A DNA stretch of 37,509 bases from Alphaproteobacteria bacterium. Lineage in GTDB: Bacteria; Pseudomonadota; Alphaproteobacteria; Rhizobiales; JAKIUO01. Below, piece by piece: positions 17,222 to 25,293 of the stretch (its first letter is position 1; the number at the start of each line of letters is the position of its first letter). Position numbers and translations under genes: made by a program. The notes beneath the pieces were generated by a model. That model was not told where the DNA came from, searched no databases, and saw nothing but the letters and a program-made list of their open reading frames with translations. The stretch spans positions 1 to 37,509 of the forward strand of contig JAJRQA010000070.1 in NCBI GenBank assembly GCA_024280475.1, given 5' to 3'.

Positions 17222-17701
17222 CTAGTTGCCTGTGGCCTCTTTGACAATGCCGTTCAGCAGCTTGTCGATGGCATTGAGGGCTTTTTGCGAGGCCTCGCCT
17301 GCGGCTCCTTGCGGGCGCTTATAGCCAACCACCACGGTGCCGGGTTTTTTGATGGTTTCATAGACATATACAATATAGGGGCAAACGCCCATATTGGCGG
17401 GATCGGCTTCCATCATTTTGCGCGACAGGCGTGCCGAACAAAACTGCATGAATAGCGCTCCTTTGTAGATTTTTTCCGTGCCACCAAGATCTTTACGGGT
17501 GCGATCGAGCATTCCGCCAATGTTGCCGCGATAGTCGATATTGAGGCCAGCGTCCTGAATGGCGTCTTCCACATCCTGGATCACCTCGGCATATTCACCT
17601 TGTGTCGAATATGATCTAAGGGCAGCTTCATTGGCGAACGCATATGATGAAAATGACATCATCAGGATCATCGTTGCTAGCAGGTTCAGGGCCGGTTTCA
17701 T
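17222..17701 (-). CDS. Secreted DUF302 domain protein
   Basis: This 159-residue protein has a signal peptide (LLATMILMMSFSSYAFA, likely cleavage before NEA), so it is probably periplasmic. The rest (EVIQDVEDAIQDAGLNI to YETIKKPGTVVVGYKRPQG) fits the DUF302 fold, a small alpha/beta domain of unknown function. A short C-terminal helix (GEASQKALNAIDKLLNGIVK) follows. ATG 17701 is chosen because GGGAG lies eight bases upstream and the signal peptide starts there; a longer in-frame start would place basic residues before the signal. A TATAAT-like sequence lies about 43 bases upstream. It is divergent from the large membrane protein gene and has a relative at 26199-26717. Confidence 0.75.
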   Translation of the reverse strand: MKPALNLLATMILMMSFSSYAFANEAALRSYSTQGEYAEVIQDVEDAIQDAGLNIDYRGNIGGMLDRTRKDLGGTEKIYKGALFMQFCSARLSRKMMEADPANMGVCPYIVYVYETIKKPGTVVVGYKRPQGAAGEASQKALNAIDKLLNGIVKEATGN

Positions 17702-17727
17702 GTCAGTGCTCCCGTTTGAATGATAAT

Positions 17728-17752
17728 TGCGTTGTCTATATATATTATATTT
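17728..17752 (-). promoter_or_regulatory. Possible -10 region for the DUF302 gene
   Basis: An A/T-only stretch includes TATAAT on the minus strand (17744-17749), 43 bases before the ATG at 17701. No good -35 sits at 17-bp spacing; TTGC-containing hexamers lie at 15 and 20 bp. It occupies the gap between two divergent genes. Confidence 0.3.
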
Positions 17753-17872
17753 AGAACGAGCAGGGAGCAAGGCAAGGGAGCAGCGGGCCAGATAGGCATA
17801 TTTGCGCCGCAAACAGACGCTATTTTGGCGGAGCTTTTAAAGCAGGCAACACAAATAGATGGGAAATGTCAT

Positions 17873-19276
17873 ATGTCGAGAGATCTGACCCCCATAAGCG
17901 CACAAGACGAACAGGGGCACAAAAACAAGGAGGGGCTGGCACCGCTGCAAGGTGAGGTTTTGCCGCCTGTTTCCGTACAGCCAACGCCCATAAAAGTCAA
18001 AAGATACGGGTTTTTGGGCGCATTTTTGCGTCCCATTGGTATTGCTGTTGCCTTGCTCATTCTGGGTTTTGGCTCGCTGACTATTGGCACGAGTTATTAT
18101 CGCAGCTATCAGCGCCACGTGGAATATTCAAAGATCACCCATAGCGATGATAGCTATATGACGGTGCTGCTTGGCATGGCCGGTCCGGCGCTTTCCACTG
18201 GCCAGACTAAATTTATCTATCGTGATATCGATGGCAAGCTGCACCGCGTGGTGGCGGCCAAAAGCGCCCTCAACGAGTTCATCAATAAAACCCTCATACA
18301 ACTGGATAATGAGCGCGACGACATTCTGCTCGGCGTCAAAACTGATTTGGACGCCGTATTCAAAAAGGCCTTTGCCGACCGGGGTGAGGTGATCGAAAAT
18401 TATGCCGACTGGTTTTTTGAATGGAAACGCTCCTATGTCATTTTGAAAGAAGCGATCAAATCCAGCGCTACAAGATTTGTGCAACTTGGCCAATATGAGA
18501 GTCTCAAAGAGGCGGTCGAGCGCGACGTCAAAGACTATTTTCTCAAGAACTATAATGAGCGGGTGTTAAAGCCTGAAACCCGCGACAAGATTATCGCGAT
18601 GCAAATGGAAGCATTGGTGCTGCGGGCGCATGAACGCTATCGGCGGGCTATTGTGCGCTCTGATGAGCAATTGCAAAGCTTTTTGTTCGCCCATACCAAG
18701 GTGCTCGAAGAATTTCCGCGCGACCGCAAAATTATTAATCTAGGACTCAACTGGGATGCCCAGAAATGGAAGTCTCCGGCCTATATGGTGCAAGACAGAG
18801 CCTTTGACGGCGTTGTGGGCGTCGGCAGTGTGGCTATCGGTGGTACATTTGGCGCTCTGGCGCTTGGTCCCTTGATGACCCGTACGGTGGCGGCCTCCTT
18901 TGCGACGCTGTCTCGGGGAGTGGTCACCAGTATGGGCTCAAGGATTGCTTTTGCGGAAGGGGGTGCGTTGGCTGGAACAGCGGCAGCTCCTGGGGTTGGG
19001 ACGGCGATTGGCACGGCGGCCGGGTTGGCGCTGGGCGCAGCAGCCGACTATTATATGAACAAGCAGCGCGCCAAAAACGGTCGCGAAAGCTTTGTCAAAA
19101 CCAATGGCGAGGCGCTGGATTTGACCATCTCGCAATGGAAAAACAAACTTAATGGCAATGTCGAGGGCGCGGTCAATCGCTGGTTCGACGATGCCCGTGC
19201 CGGCGTCGTGCTGTCGCGCAAAAGACTTCCTCAAAAGTCAGGCAAAACCGGTCTCGAAAACACACCCATGCTGTAA
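17873..19276 (+). CDS. Unrecognised membrane protein with glycine-zipper-like C-terminal region
   Basis: This 467-residue protein fits no family I recognise. Order of parts: a polar, proline-containing N-terminus (about 45 residues); a membrane helix (FLRPIGIAVALLILGFGSLT, about residues 50-70); a long, highly charged, probably helical domain (about residues 75-300) with repeated Tyr/Arg/Glu-rich segments such as YADWFFEWKRSYVILKEAIK; then a small-residue-rich hydrophobic region (about 310-400) including VGVGSVAIGGTFGALALGP and GTAAAPGVGTAIGTAAGLAL, which looks like paired glycine-zipper helices; and a charged C-terminal tail. ATG 17873 is selected because GGGA precedes it by about eight bases; upstream in-frame starts would cross the divergent promoter. 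The topology suggests a single-anchor protein with a large periplasmic helical domain and a second membrane-inserting unit. No enzymatic motif is visible. Confidence 0.7.
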   Translation: MSRDLTPISAQDEQGHKNKEGLAPLQGEVLPPVSVQPTPIKVKRYGFLGAFLRPIGIAVALLILGFGSLTIGTSYYRSYQRHVEYSKITHSDDSYMTVLLGMAGPALSTGQTKFIYRDIDGKLHRVVAAKSALNEFINKTLIQLDNERDDILLGVKTDLDAVFKKAFADRGEVIENYADWFFEWKRSYVILKEAIKSSATRFVQLGQYESLKEAVERDVKDYFLKNYNERVLKPETRDKIIAMQMEALVLRAHERYRRAIVRSDEQLQSFLFAHTKVLEEFPRDRKIINLGLNWDAQKWKSPAYMVQDRAFDGVVGVGSVAIGGTFGALALGPLMTRTVAASFATLSRGVVTSMGSRIAFAEGGALAGTAAAPGVGTAIGTAAGLALGAAADYYMNKQRAKNGRESFVKTNGEALDLTISQWKNKLNGNVEGAVNRWFDDARAGVVLSRKRLPQKSGKTGLENTPML

Positions 19277-19370
19277 TCTTCCCCTTATCTTGTTTCCTCT
19301 TTTTCTTTCATTGTAATCCGATGCGATTACGGGTGTAATCATCATAAAATATGCTGATTCGATCAGCGCA

Positions 19371-19515
19371 GTGCTTCTCGAAAAGTGGGTACCGGTTTTT
19401 GGATAAGAAGCACGGCTAACAGTGCTTCTCGAAAAGTGGGTACCGGTTTTTGGATAAGAAGCACGGCTAACAGTGCTTCCGGAAAAGTGGGTACCGGTTT
19501 TCCGATAAGAAGCAC
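19371..19515. repeat. Three tandem 51-bp palindromic repeats
   Basis: Units start at 19371, 19422 and 19473. Each is 43 bases plus an 8-base spacer (GGCTAACA in the first two gaps). Each unit is itself an imperfect palindrome, with ends GTGCTTC and GAAGCAC and a core containing GTGGGTACCGGTTTT. Units 1 and 2 are identical; unit 3 differs at a few positions (GTGCTTCCGG, TTTTCCGATAAG) that keep the pairing. Similar AAAAGTGGGTACCGGTTTT elements are dispersed intergenic repeats in Rhizobiales. The last unit ends 21 bases before the chpT start. Confidence 0.9.
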
Positions 19516-19536
19516 GGCATAAAAGAGGAGCAGGGC

Positions 19537-20184
19537 ATGGGTGATTTTGCGGAGTTGAGTGATCTTGATCTGGCAGCGCTGGTTGCCAGTAAAATCTGTC
19601 ATGACGCTATTGGCCCGATGACGGCTATTGGTTTTGGGCTGGATGTGCTTGATGAAGATGAGGATGATGAAGAGCAGCGCGAAAGTGCTCTTTCGATGAT
19701 CCGCAATGGCGTCAGCACCATTACTTCCAAGCTACAATTTTCACGGTTGGCTTTTGGAGCCGCTGGATCTTCTGGTTTCGAAATCGATTTACAGGATGCG
19801 CAGGCTGTCGCACGCAATTATGTGGAAAGTGAAAACAAGCACAAGATTGAATGGAACTGCACAATCGCCACCTTGCCGAAAAATCACGTTAAACTGCTGC
19901 TTAATCTGGTGGCCGTCTCTATGGGGACAGTGCCTCGTGGTGGCGTCATTACGATCAATATTGACGGGGACAATGATCGTCCGTCTTTTATGATTAAAAC
20001 AAGCGGCCCAAAAGCGCGCGTCCCGGCCGGGATTGTTGATCTTGTCAATTGCTCCCCCACTGAAGAAGTAGATGCTCGCTCGATCCAGCCTTATTTTGCC
20101 GGCCGCGTTGCGATTGCAACCGGCGCGAACATCACCATTGCCATGGATGGCGAGGATGTTTTACTGAACGCAACCTTCTCTTGA
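19537..20184 (+). CDS. chpT: Histidine phosphotransferase ChpT
   Basis: ChpT passes phosphate from the hybrid kinase CckA to the cell-cycle regulators CtrA and CpdR in alphaproteobacteria. The 215-residue product has a DHp-like start with SKICHDAIGPMTAIGFGLDV, where His22 is the expected phospho-acceptor, followed by a degenerate Bergerat-like domain lacking clear ATP-binding boxes, as in the family. ATG 19537 has GAGGAG upstream at good spacing. The gene sits immediately after the triple repeat and 165 bases before a hybrid cheA. The acidic loop DEDEDDEEQRE between the two helices is notable but not diagnostic. Assignment rests on family pattern, not on alignment. Confidence 0.85.
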   Translation: MGDFAELSDLDLAALVASKICHDAIGPMTAIGFGLDVLDEDEDDEEQRESALSMIRNGVSTITSKLQFSRLAFGAAGSSGFEIDLQDAQAVARNYVESENKHKIEWNCTIATLPKNHVKLLLNLVAVSMGTVPRGGVITINIDGDNDRPSFMIKTSGPKARVPAGIVDLVNCSPTEEVDARSIQPYFAGRVAIATGANITIAMDGEDVLLNATFS

Positions 20185-20349
20185 TGACGCATTGGTTGTG
20201 AGGATTATAAATGCAACTAGTGAGCGTTTAAGGTTAATAAAGTTTAGTCTATCTTAAGACTCTTTTCCCATTATGGCACACAACCTTTCCTCAGCTGGCT
20301 CCAAAGCTGGTCGGGAGTGAGCGAATAATGAAAAAAGGGAAAAGGCGAA

Positions 20350-23148
20350 ATGGACGATCTGCTGCAAGAGTTTCTGACCGAAACTGTGGAAAGTCTCGAT
20401 GTCGTTGATGTCGAACTTGTGAAATTTGAGCAAGACCCGAATAATGAAGCAATATTGGCGAATATTTTTCGGCTGGTTCATACCATCAAGGGAACATGTG
20501 GGTTCCTTGGCTTGCCGCGTCTAGGTTCCTTGGCTCATGCCGCCGAAACGCTGATGGGAAAATATCGCGACGGGTCCCCTGTCACAGGTGATGGTGTGTC
20601 GCTGATTTTGCAGACGATTGACCGCTTGAAAGAAATTCTTGAAGTGCTGGAAGAACAGCAAACGGAGCCACAAGGCACCGACGATGATCTGATTACCCTG
20701 CTTGATAAAATGTCGCTTGGCGATGAGGTTGCAGCCGTTGCCGAGCAACCGGCGGCACCAGCGCCAGTCGTTGCTGAAGTTGTTAGCGGTGATATGGCTG
20801 ACGTTGCCGACCCTGCTTTGAACATTGTTGAGCGTGAATTGAAACCAGGGGAAGTTTCCCTGGACGATCTGGAACGCGCCTTTAACGAGGCACCCGGCCC
20901 TGACGATTTCGCTGCCCCGCAGCCAGAAACCGATCTTGTTGCCGCCAATGATATGCCAGAATCGGTCGAAGCGCCTGTAGCAGCTGAGCCGGTTGTAGAA
21001 AAACCTGTTGAGGAAAAGCGGACAGACGCTGACCGGCGCAAACAGGATCGTCGCACAGAGAGCGCTCCCAAGGGAGCGGTCAAAAATCAGACAATCCGTG
21101 TCAGCGTTGAAACGCTTGAGCAATTAATGACGATGGTTTCTGAACTTGTGTTGACCCGCAATCAGCTTCTGGAAATGGTCCGCAAGCACGATGACAGCGA
21201 GTTCAAGGGGCCGTTGCAGCGCTTGTCGAATGTCACTGCCGAGCTGCAAGAGGGCGTCATGAAAACGCGCATGCAGCCGATTGGCAATGCCTGGCAGAAA
21301 TTGCCAAGGATTGTGCGCGACCTTTCGCTGTCTCTCGACAAGAAAATTGATCTGGAAATGATCGGTGCCGAAACAGAGCTTGATCGGCAGATCCTCGAGC
21401 TGATCAAAGACCCGCTTACGCATATGGTGCGCAATTCGGCCGATCATGGTCTTGAAGCCAATTCTGATCGCGTCATGCTGGGCAAGCCGGAAATCGGCAA
21501 TATCACCTTGTCAGCCTACCATGAAGGTGGCCAGATTATCATCAAGATCGTTGATGATGGGCGCGGTATTGATGCTGAAAAACTCAAATCAAAAATATTG
21601 GAGCGGGGACTGGCCAGTGAAGATGAGCTGGACCGCATGTCTGAAGGACAGATCCAGAAATTCATATTCCATCCTGGTTTCTCGATGGCCAAAGAGGTGA
21701 CGGCTGTTTCTGGTCGCGGTGTCGGCATGGATGTTGTACGTACCAATATCGAACTGATTGGTGGCACGGTCGATATGAATTCCGTGGTCGGCAAGGGCAC
21801 GAGCTTTATTATTAAAATCCCGCTGACACTGGCGATTGTGTCAGCGCTTATTATTGAGGTCAGCGGTCAGCGCTTTGCCATTCCGCAGCTCTCGGTCGTA
21901 GAACTGGTGCGCACGCATGGAGAAGCGGGCCACAGCATCGAAATGATCAATGACACGCCCGTATTGCGATTGCGCAACAAGCTGCTGCCACTGATATATC
22001 TCAATAAACAACTCAGTCTGGAACGCTCGACGCAAGAAGCCGAGCGCGCAGCAGGAAAAGAATTTGTGATCGTCACGCAGGTTGGCTCGCAGACCTTTGG
22101 TGTAGTTGTCGATAGCGTCTTCCACACAGAAGAAATTGTCGTCAAGCCGATGTCAAACATGCTGCGAGAGATCACCATGTTTTCGGGCAATACCATCCTT
22201 GGGGATGGTAGCGTGATCATGATCATTGATCCCAACGGCATTGCTCAAAATGTTGCAGCTGACGCCGGGGCGCAAGCCGCTGTTGCTGGACAAGAAAAAG
22301 ATCACTCAGGGGCTGATCAGCCAGACCTTACGACATTGCTGGTGTTTACAGCTGGTTCCAAAGAACTTAAAGCGGTACCTCTTTCTCTTGTCACGCGCCT
22401 TGAAGAGATTGATGTCACAAAAATCGAGCACTCCAATGGACGCAAGCTGGTGCAATATCGCGGCAAGCTGATGCCTTTGGTCTATCTTGATGGCTATGAT
22501 CCTGAAAATATCGCAGAAAAGACCAGGCAGCCCATTCTCGTCTTTACAGATGAAGATCGCTCAATGGGTCTTGTGGTGGATGAAATCGTCGATATTGTTG
22601 AAGATCGTCTGGTGATCGAAATTCAATCCGATGTCGCCGGCGTTCTCGGATCTGCCGTTATCCGTGAAAGTGCCACGGAATTGATAGATATCGCCCATTA
22701 TCTGCCGATGGCTTTTGACGACTGGCTGGTGCGTCATGATCGCAAGGCAGCTGTTAATCTGCAAAAGAACCTCAATCTGCTGCTCGTCGATGATAGTGCA
22801 TTTTTCCGCAATATGCTGGCGCCATTGCTAGGGTCGGCTGGATACCATGTGACACTGGCGGCAAGTGGTAGCGAAGCGCTGGCGCTTAAAGAGCGCGGGA
22901 TCGTTTTCGATCTCATTGTTTCTGATATCGAAATGCCTGGCATGACCGGCATCGAATTTGCCGAGAAACTCAAATTTGATCCTGATTGGGGAGACACGCC
23001 GATCATTGCTTTGTCATCTCATGCGGAGCCCGACATTATTGCGCAATCGAAAGAGGCCGGTTTTCATGAATATGTCGGCAAGTTTGATCGGGAAGGGCTC
23101 GTTGAGACCCTTCGTGAAGTGAGAGTTGGTATGGAGGAAGCCTCATGA
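20350..23148 (+). CDS. cheA: Hybrid chemotaxis kinase CheA with C-terminal receiver
   Basis: This 932-residue histidine kinase autophosphorylates and feeds phosphate to CheY and CheB. Domains: HPt (residues 1 to about 105, His44 in RLVHTIKGTCGFLG), an acidic/proline-alanine linker, dimerisation (from about 240, NQTIRVSVETLEQLM), ATPase (N-box HMVRNSADHGLE, G1 DDGRGID, G2 GRGVGMDVVRTNIE), a CheW-like domain (ALIIEVSGQRFAIPQ), a second CheW-like domain (TTLLVFTAGSKELKAVPLSL), and a receiver (LLLVDDSAFFRNML, acceptor Asp859 in VSDIEMPG, Lys in YVGKFDRE). Two CheW units plus a receiver make it larger than the classical 650-residue CheA. The receiver could be a phosphate sink or a relay to ChpT-like proteins. 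cheW overlaps the stop by four bases. ATG 20350 follows GGGAAAAGGCGAA. Confidence 0.95.
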   Translation: MDDLLQEFLTETVESLDVVDVELVKFEQDPNNEAILANIFRLVHTIKGTCGFLGLPRLGSLAHAAETLMGKYRDGSPVTGDGVSLILQTIDRLKEILEVLEEQQTEPQGTDDDLITLLDKMSLGDEVAAVAEQPAAPAPVVAEVVSGDMADVADPALNIVERELKPGEVSLDDLERAFNEAPGPDDFAAPQPETDLVAANDMPESVEAPVAAEPVVEKPVEEKRTDADRRKQDRRTESAPKGAVKNQTIRVSVETLEQLMTMVSELVLTRNQLLEMVRKHDDSEFKGPLQRLSNVTAELQEGVMKTRMQPIGNAWQKLPRIVRDLSLSLDKKIDLEMIGAETELDRQILELIKDPLTHMVRNSADHGLEANSDRVMLGKPEIGNITLSAYHEGGQIIIKIVDDGRGIDAEKLKSKILERGLASEDELDRMSEGQIQKFIFHPGFSMAKEVTAVSGRGVGMDVVRTNIELIGGTVDMNSVVGKGTSFIIKIPLTLAIVSALIIEVSGQRFAIPQLSVVELVRTHGEAGHSIEMINDTPVLRLRNKLLPLIYLNKQLSLERSTQEAERAAGKEFVIVTQVGSQTFGVVVDSVFHTEEIVVKPMSNMLREITMFSGNTILGDGSVIMIIDPNGIAQNVAADAGAQAAVAGQEKDHSGADQPDLTTLLVFTAGSKELKAVPLSLVTRLEEIDVTKIEHSNGRKLVQYRGKLMPLVYLDGYDPENIAEKTRQPILVFTDEDRSMGLVVDEIVDIVEDRLVIEIQSDVAGVLGSAVIRESATELIDIAHYLPMAFDDWLVRHDRKAAVNLQKNLNLLLVDDSAFFRNMLAPLLGSAGYHVTLAASGSEALALKERGIVFDLIVSDIEMPGMTGIEFAEKLKFDPDWGDTPIIALSSHAEPDIIAQSKEAGFHEYVGKFDREGLVETLREVRVGMEEAS

Positions 23149-23621
23149 GTGAACCACAAGTAAGAAACGAGAACCGCGGTCCGATGGAAGAGTTTGTAAC
23201 GGTGATCATAGCCGGACAACTATTTGGTCTTCCCATCAGCCGGGTTCAAGATGTCTTTATGCTGAAGGATATGACGGTAGTACCCTTGTCGATCCCGGAG
23301 ATTGCAGGCGTTTTGAATTTGCGCGGTCGCATTATCACGGCGATTGATATGCGAGAACGTCTTGGTTTACCGCCTCGAGATGATGGGGAACCGCCCATGG
23401 CGGTCGGCATTGAAATGGATCGCGAAAGCTTTGGGCTGGTGATCGATCGCATCGGAGATGTTCTGCATCTGCCGGTCAATGACTTTGATGCCAATCCGGT
23501 CAATCTTGATCCGCGTTGGAAAAGTGTCGCGCAAAGCATATTCATGCTGGAAGACCAGCTACTTGTTCTTCTTGATGTTGACCGGGTTCTTGAGCTTGGT
23601 GACCGTGAAGTTGCGGCTTGA
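23145..23621 (+). CDS. cheW: Chemotaxis coupling protein CheW
   Basis: CheW links the kinase CheA to receptor arrays at the membrane. The 158-residue protein is one CheW domain: EFVTVIIAGQLFGLPISRVQ, IAGVLNLRGRIITAIDMRER and the later FGLVIDRIGDVLHL. The LNLRGR segment is the receptor/kinase-contact region. Start and cheA stop share ATGA, so translation is coupled. It is followed by a gap that holds a perfect hairpin before cheY. Confidence 0.95.
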   Translation: MSEPQVRNENRGPMEEFVTVIIAGQLFGLPISRVQDVFMLKDMTVVPLSIPEIAGVLNLRGRIITAIDMRERLGLPPRDDGEPPMAVGIEMDRESFGLVIDRIGDVLHLPVNDFDANPVNLDPRWKSVAQSIFMLEDQLLVLLDVDRVLELGDREVAA

Positions 23622-23670
23622 GCGAAGTGCCCCTGAACTGTCTACGATAATTGGAAGCATGGGGAAACTC

Positions 23671-23700
23671 ATGAGCGAGCAAAAAAATGTGCTCGCTCAT
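23671..23700 (+). terminator. Perfect 11-bp hairpin between cheW and cheY
   Basis: ATGAGCGAGCA (23671-23681) and TGCTCGCTCAT (23690-23700) pair perfectly around an A-rich 8-base loop. No T-run follows, so full rho-independent termination is unlikely; it may stabilise an mRNA end or lower cheY expression relative to cheA/cheW. Confidence 0.6.
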
Positions 23701-23731
23701 TGATTGACCCTCACTAGGTGGAGAAACAAAC

Positions 23732-24100
23732 ATGTCTTATTGTCTGATCGTTGATGATAGCGCAGTTATTCGCAAAGTCGCAAAACATATCGTAGAGAGT
23801 TTTAAATTTGAAACCGACGAGGCTGCAGATGGCAGTGTCGCGCTGGCAAAATGCCGCGAGCTGATGCCCGATGCGGTTTTGCTTGATTGGAATATGCCCC
23901 AAATGGATGGCATTGCTTTCATCAAGGCTTTGCGTCAGGAAAAAAATGGCGACCGCCCAAAAGTTATTTTTTGTACTACGGAAAATGATACCAAGCATAT
24001 TTCCATTGCCATGAAAGCGGGAGCCGATGAATTTGTCATGAAGCCCTTTGATAAATCCATTCTGGAAACAAAATTCCAACAGGTCGGTCTTATCGATTAG
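23732..24100 (+). CDS. cheY: Response regulator CheY
   Basis: This is a stand-alone receiver of 122 residues. It has the acidic pair in CLIVDDSAVIRK, the acceptor Asp52 in LLDWNMPQMDG, the Thr in FCTTEND and the Lys in FVMKPFDKS, so all switch residues are present. It is presumably phosphorylated by the CheA in this cluster and binds the flagellar motor or another output. GTGGAG lies ahead of ATG 23732. The 110-base gap from cheW is the largest inside the cluster and carries the hairpin. Confidence 0.95.
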   Translation: MSYCLIVDDSAVIRKVAKHIVESFKFETDEAADGSVALAKCRELMPDAVLLDWNMPQMDGIAFIKALRQEKNGDRPKVIFCTTENDTKHISIAMKAGADEFVMKPFDKSILETKFQQVGLID

Positions 24101-24134
24101 GCGAAATTTTATATAAAAAGCAGGTAGTGGTCCA

Positions 24135-25286
24135 ATGGGATTGGCAGTAAATACGCCTTCGCTGAATAATAAGAATATGCCGATTTCATCCCTCCATGCC
24201 ATCAAGGTCATGGTTGTCGATGATAGTGCTGTGGTGCGCGGCCTCGTTTCTCGTTGGGTTGGCGAAGAGAACGGTATGGAGATTGTCGCGCGCCATGCGA
24301 ACGGATTAAAAGCGGTTGAAGATGTGGCGTCCAGCCAACCAGACATTATTATTCTTGATGTCGAAATGCCGGTGATGGATGGCCTTGAGGCTTTGCCGAA
24401 GCTTTTGCGGGGCAAGCCCGGCGTCAAAATTGTGATGGCCTCGACTTTGACACAGCGCAATGCCGAGATCAGCATGAAGGCCTTGTCCCTTGGTGCAACG
24501 GATTATATTCCCAAACCAGATAGTAATTCTGGCATCACCACATCCGCCAGTTTTCGTACAGACCTTATCGCAAGGATCCGGTCTTTGGGCGGTGCACGAA
24601 GAGCGCCAACGCCCAGTATTGGATCATCAACCCTTGCACGAGCTAGCACCATTTCCAAAGCGTCGGTCGAAAAGCCATCAGATACTCCAAAGCTGCGCTC
24701 GTTTTCTGCGGTTGCCCCGCGCATTTTGCTCGTTGGCAGCTCGACCGGAGGGCCGCAAGCACTGGCCAAGCTATTTACGGCTATCGGGCCAAAAATTGGT
24801 AAAGTTCCCGTGCTTGTTACCCAACATATGCCGGCAACATTTACGGCTATTCTCGCCAAGCATCTGGGTGATGCATCGGGGCGCCCGAGCAAGGAAGCAC
24901 AGCATCAAGAAGTGCTGGTGCCAGGGCATATTTATGTGGCGCCAGGGGGCTATCACATGCGCTTGAAAGCGGCTGCAGCTGGCGCTTTAATTGCGCTGGA
25001 CCAAGGACCCGAAATTAATTTTTGCCGACCAGCAGTTGATCCCATGTTCGAGACCGCCGCGCAAATCTATCGAAGCGGCCTTTTGGCGATCATATTAACC
25101 GGGATGGGTTCTGATGGCGCCAAGGGTGGCAGGGCTATTTCAGCTGCTGGTGGCGCAATCATCGCACAAGACGAAGTAACCAGTGTTGTTTGGGGGATGC
25201 CTGGTGCTGCCGCTGCAGCTGGTATCTGCAGTGCCATTTTACCGTTAGGTGAAATTGGCCCTAAAATAAATTCATTGCTCAGGTGA
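24135..25286 (+). CDS. cheB: Chemotaxis methylesterase/glutaminase CheB
   Basis: CheB removes methyl groups from chemoreceptors and is switched on by CheA phosphate. The 383-residue protein has an N-terminal receiver (VMVVDDSAVVRGLVSR, acceptor Asp75 in ILDVEMPVMDG, Lys in YIPKPDS), a Ser/Thr-rich linker of about 50 residues, and the catalytic domain with GSSTGGPQ (Ser203), VTQHMPATF (His) and TGMGSDGA (Asp). Length and order are normal. The start ATG 24135 is preceded by AGGTAGTGG; a later ATG at 24177 would remove only a short polar tail. A tight gap of eight bases leads to cheR. Confidence 0.95.
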   Translation: MGLAVNTPSLNNKNMPISSLHAIKVMVVDDSAVVRGLVSRWVGEENGMEIVARHANGLKAVEDVASSQPDIIILDVEMPVMDGLEALPKLLRGKPGVKIVMASTLTQRNAEISMKALSLGATDYIPKPDSNSGITTSASFRTDLIARIRSLGGARRAPTPSIGSSTLARASTISKASVEKPSDTPKLRSFSAVAPRILLVGSSTGGPQALAKLFTAIGPKIGKVPVLVTQHMPATFTAILAKHLGDASGRPSKEAQHQEVLVPGHIYVAPGGYHMRLKAAAAGALIALDQGPEINFCRPAVDPMFETAAQIYRSGLLAIILTGMGSDGAKGGRAISAAGGAIIAQDEVTSVVWGMPGAAAAAGICSAILPLGEIGPKINSLLR

Positions 25287-25293
25287 GGACATC

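Noticed and set aside
19371-19515. Possible CRISPR array
   Set aside because: The repeats are palindromic with constant 8-base spacers; CRISPR spacers would be about 30 bases and all different, and no cas genes are near.
19363-19602. Minus-strand frame encoding repeated KPVPTFREALLAVLLIQ-like peptide
   Set aside because: It is simply the translation of the three DNA palindromes and runs antisense into chpT; no ribosome site or conserved domain.
20228-20257. Three TTAA motifs upstream of cheA suggesting a CtrA site
   Set aside because: Spacings are 2 and 16 bases, not the 7-base spacing of the full CtrA box; A/T-rich sequence gives TTAA by chance.
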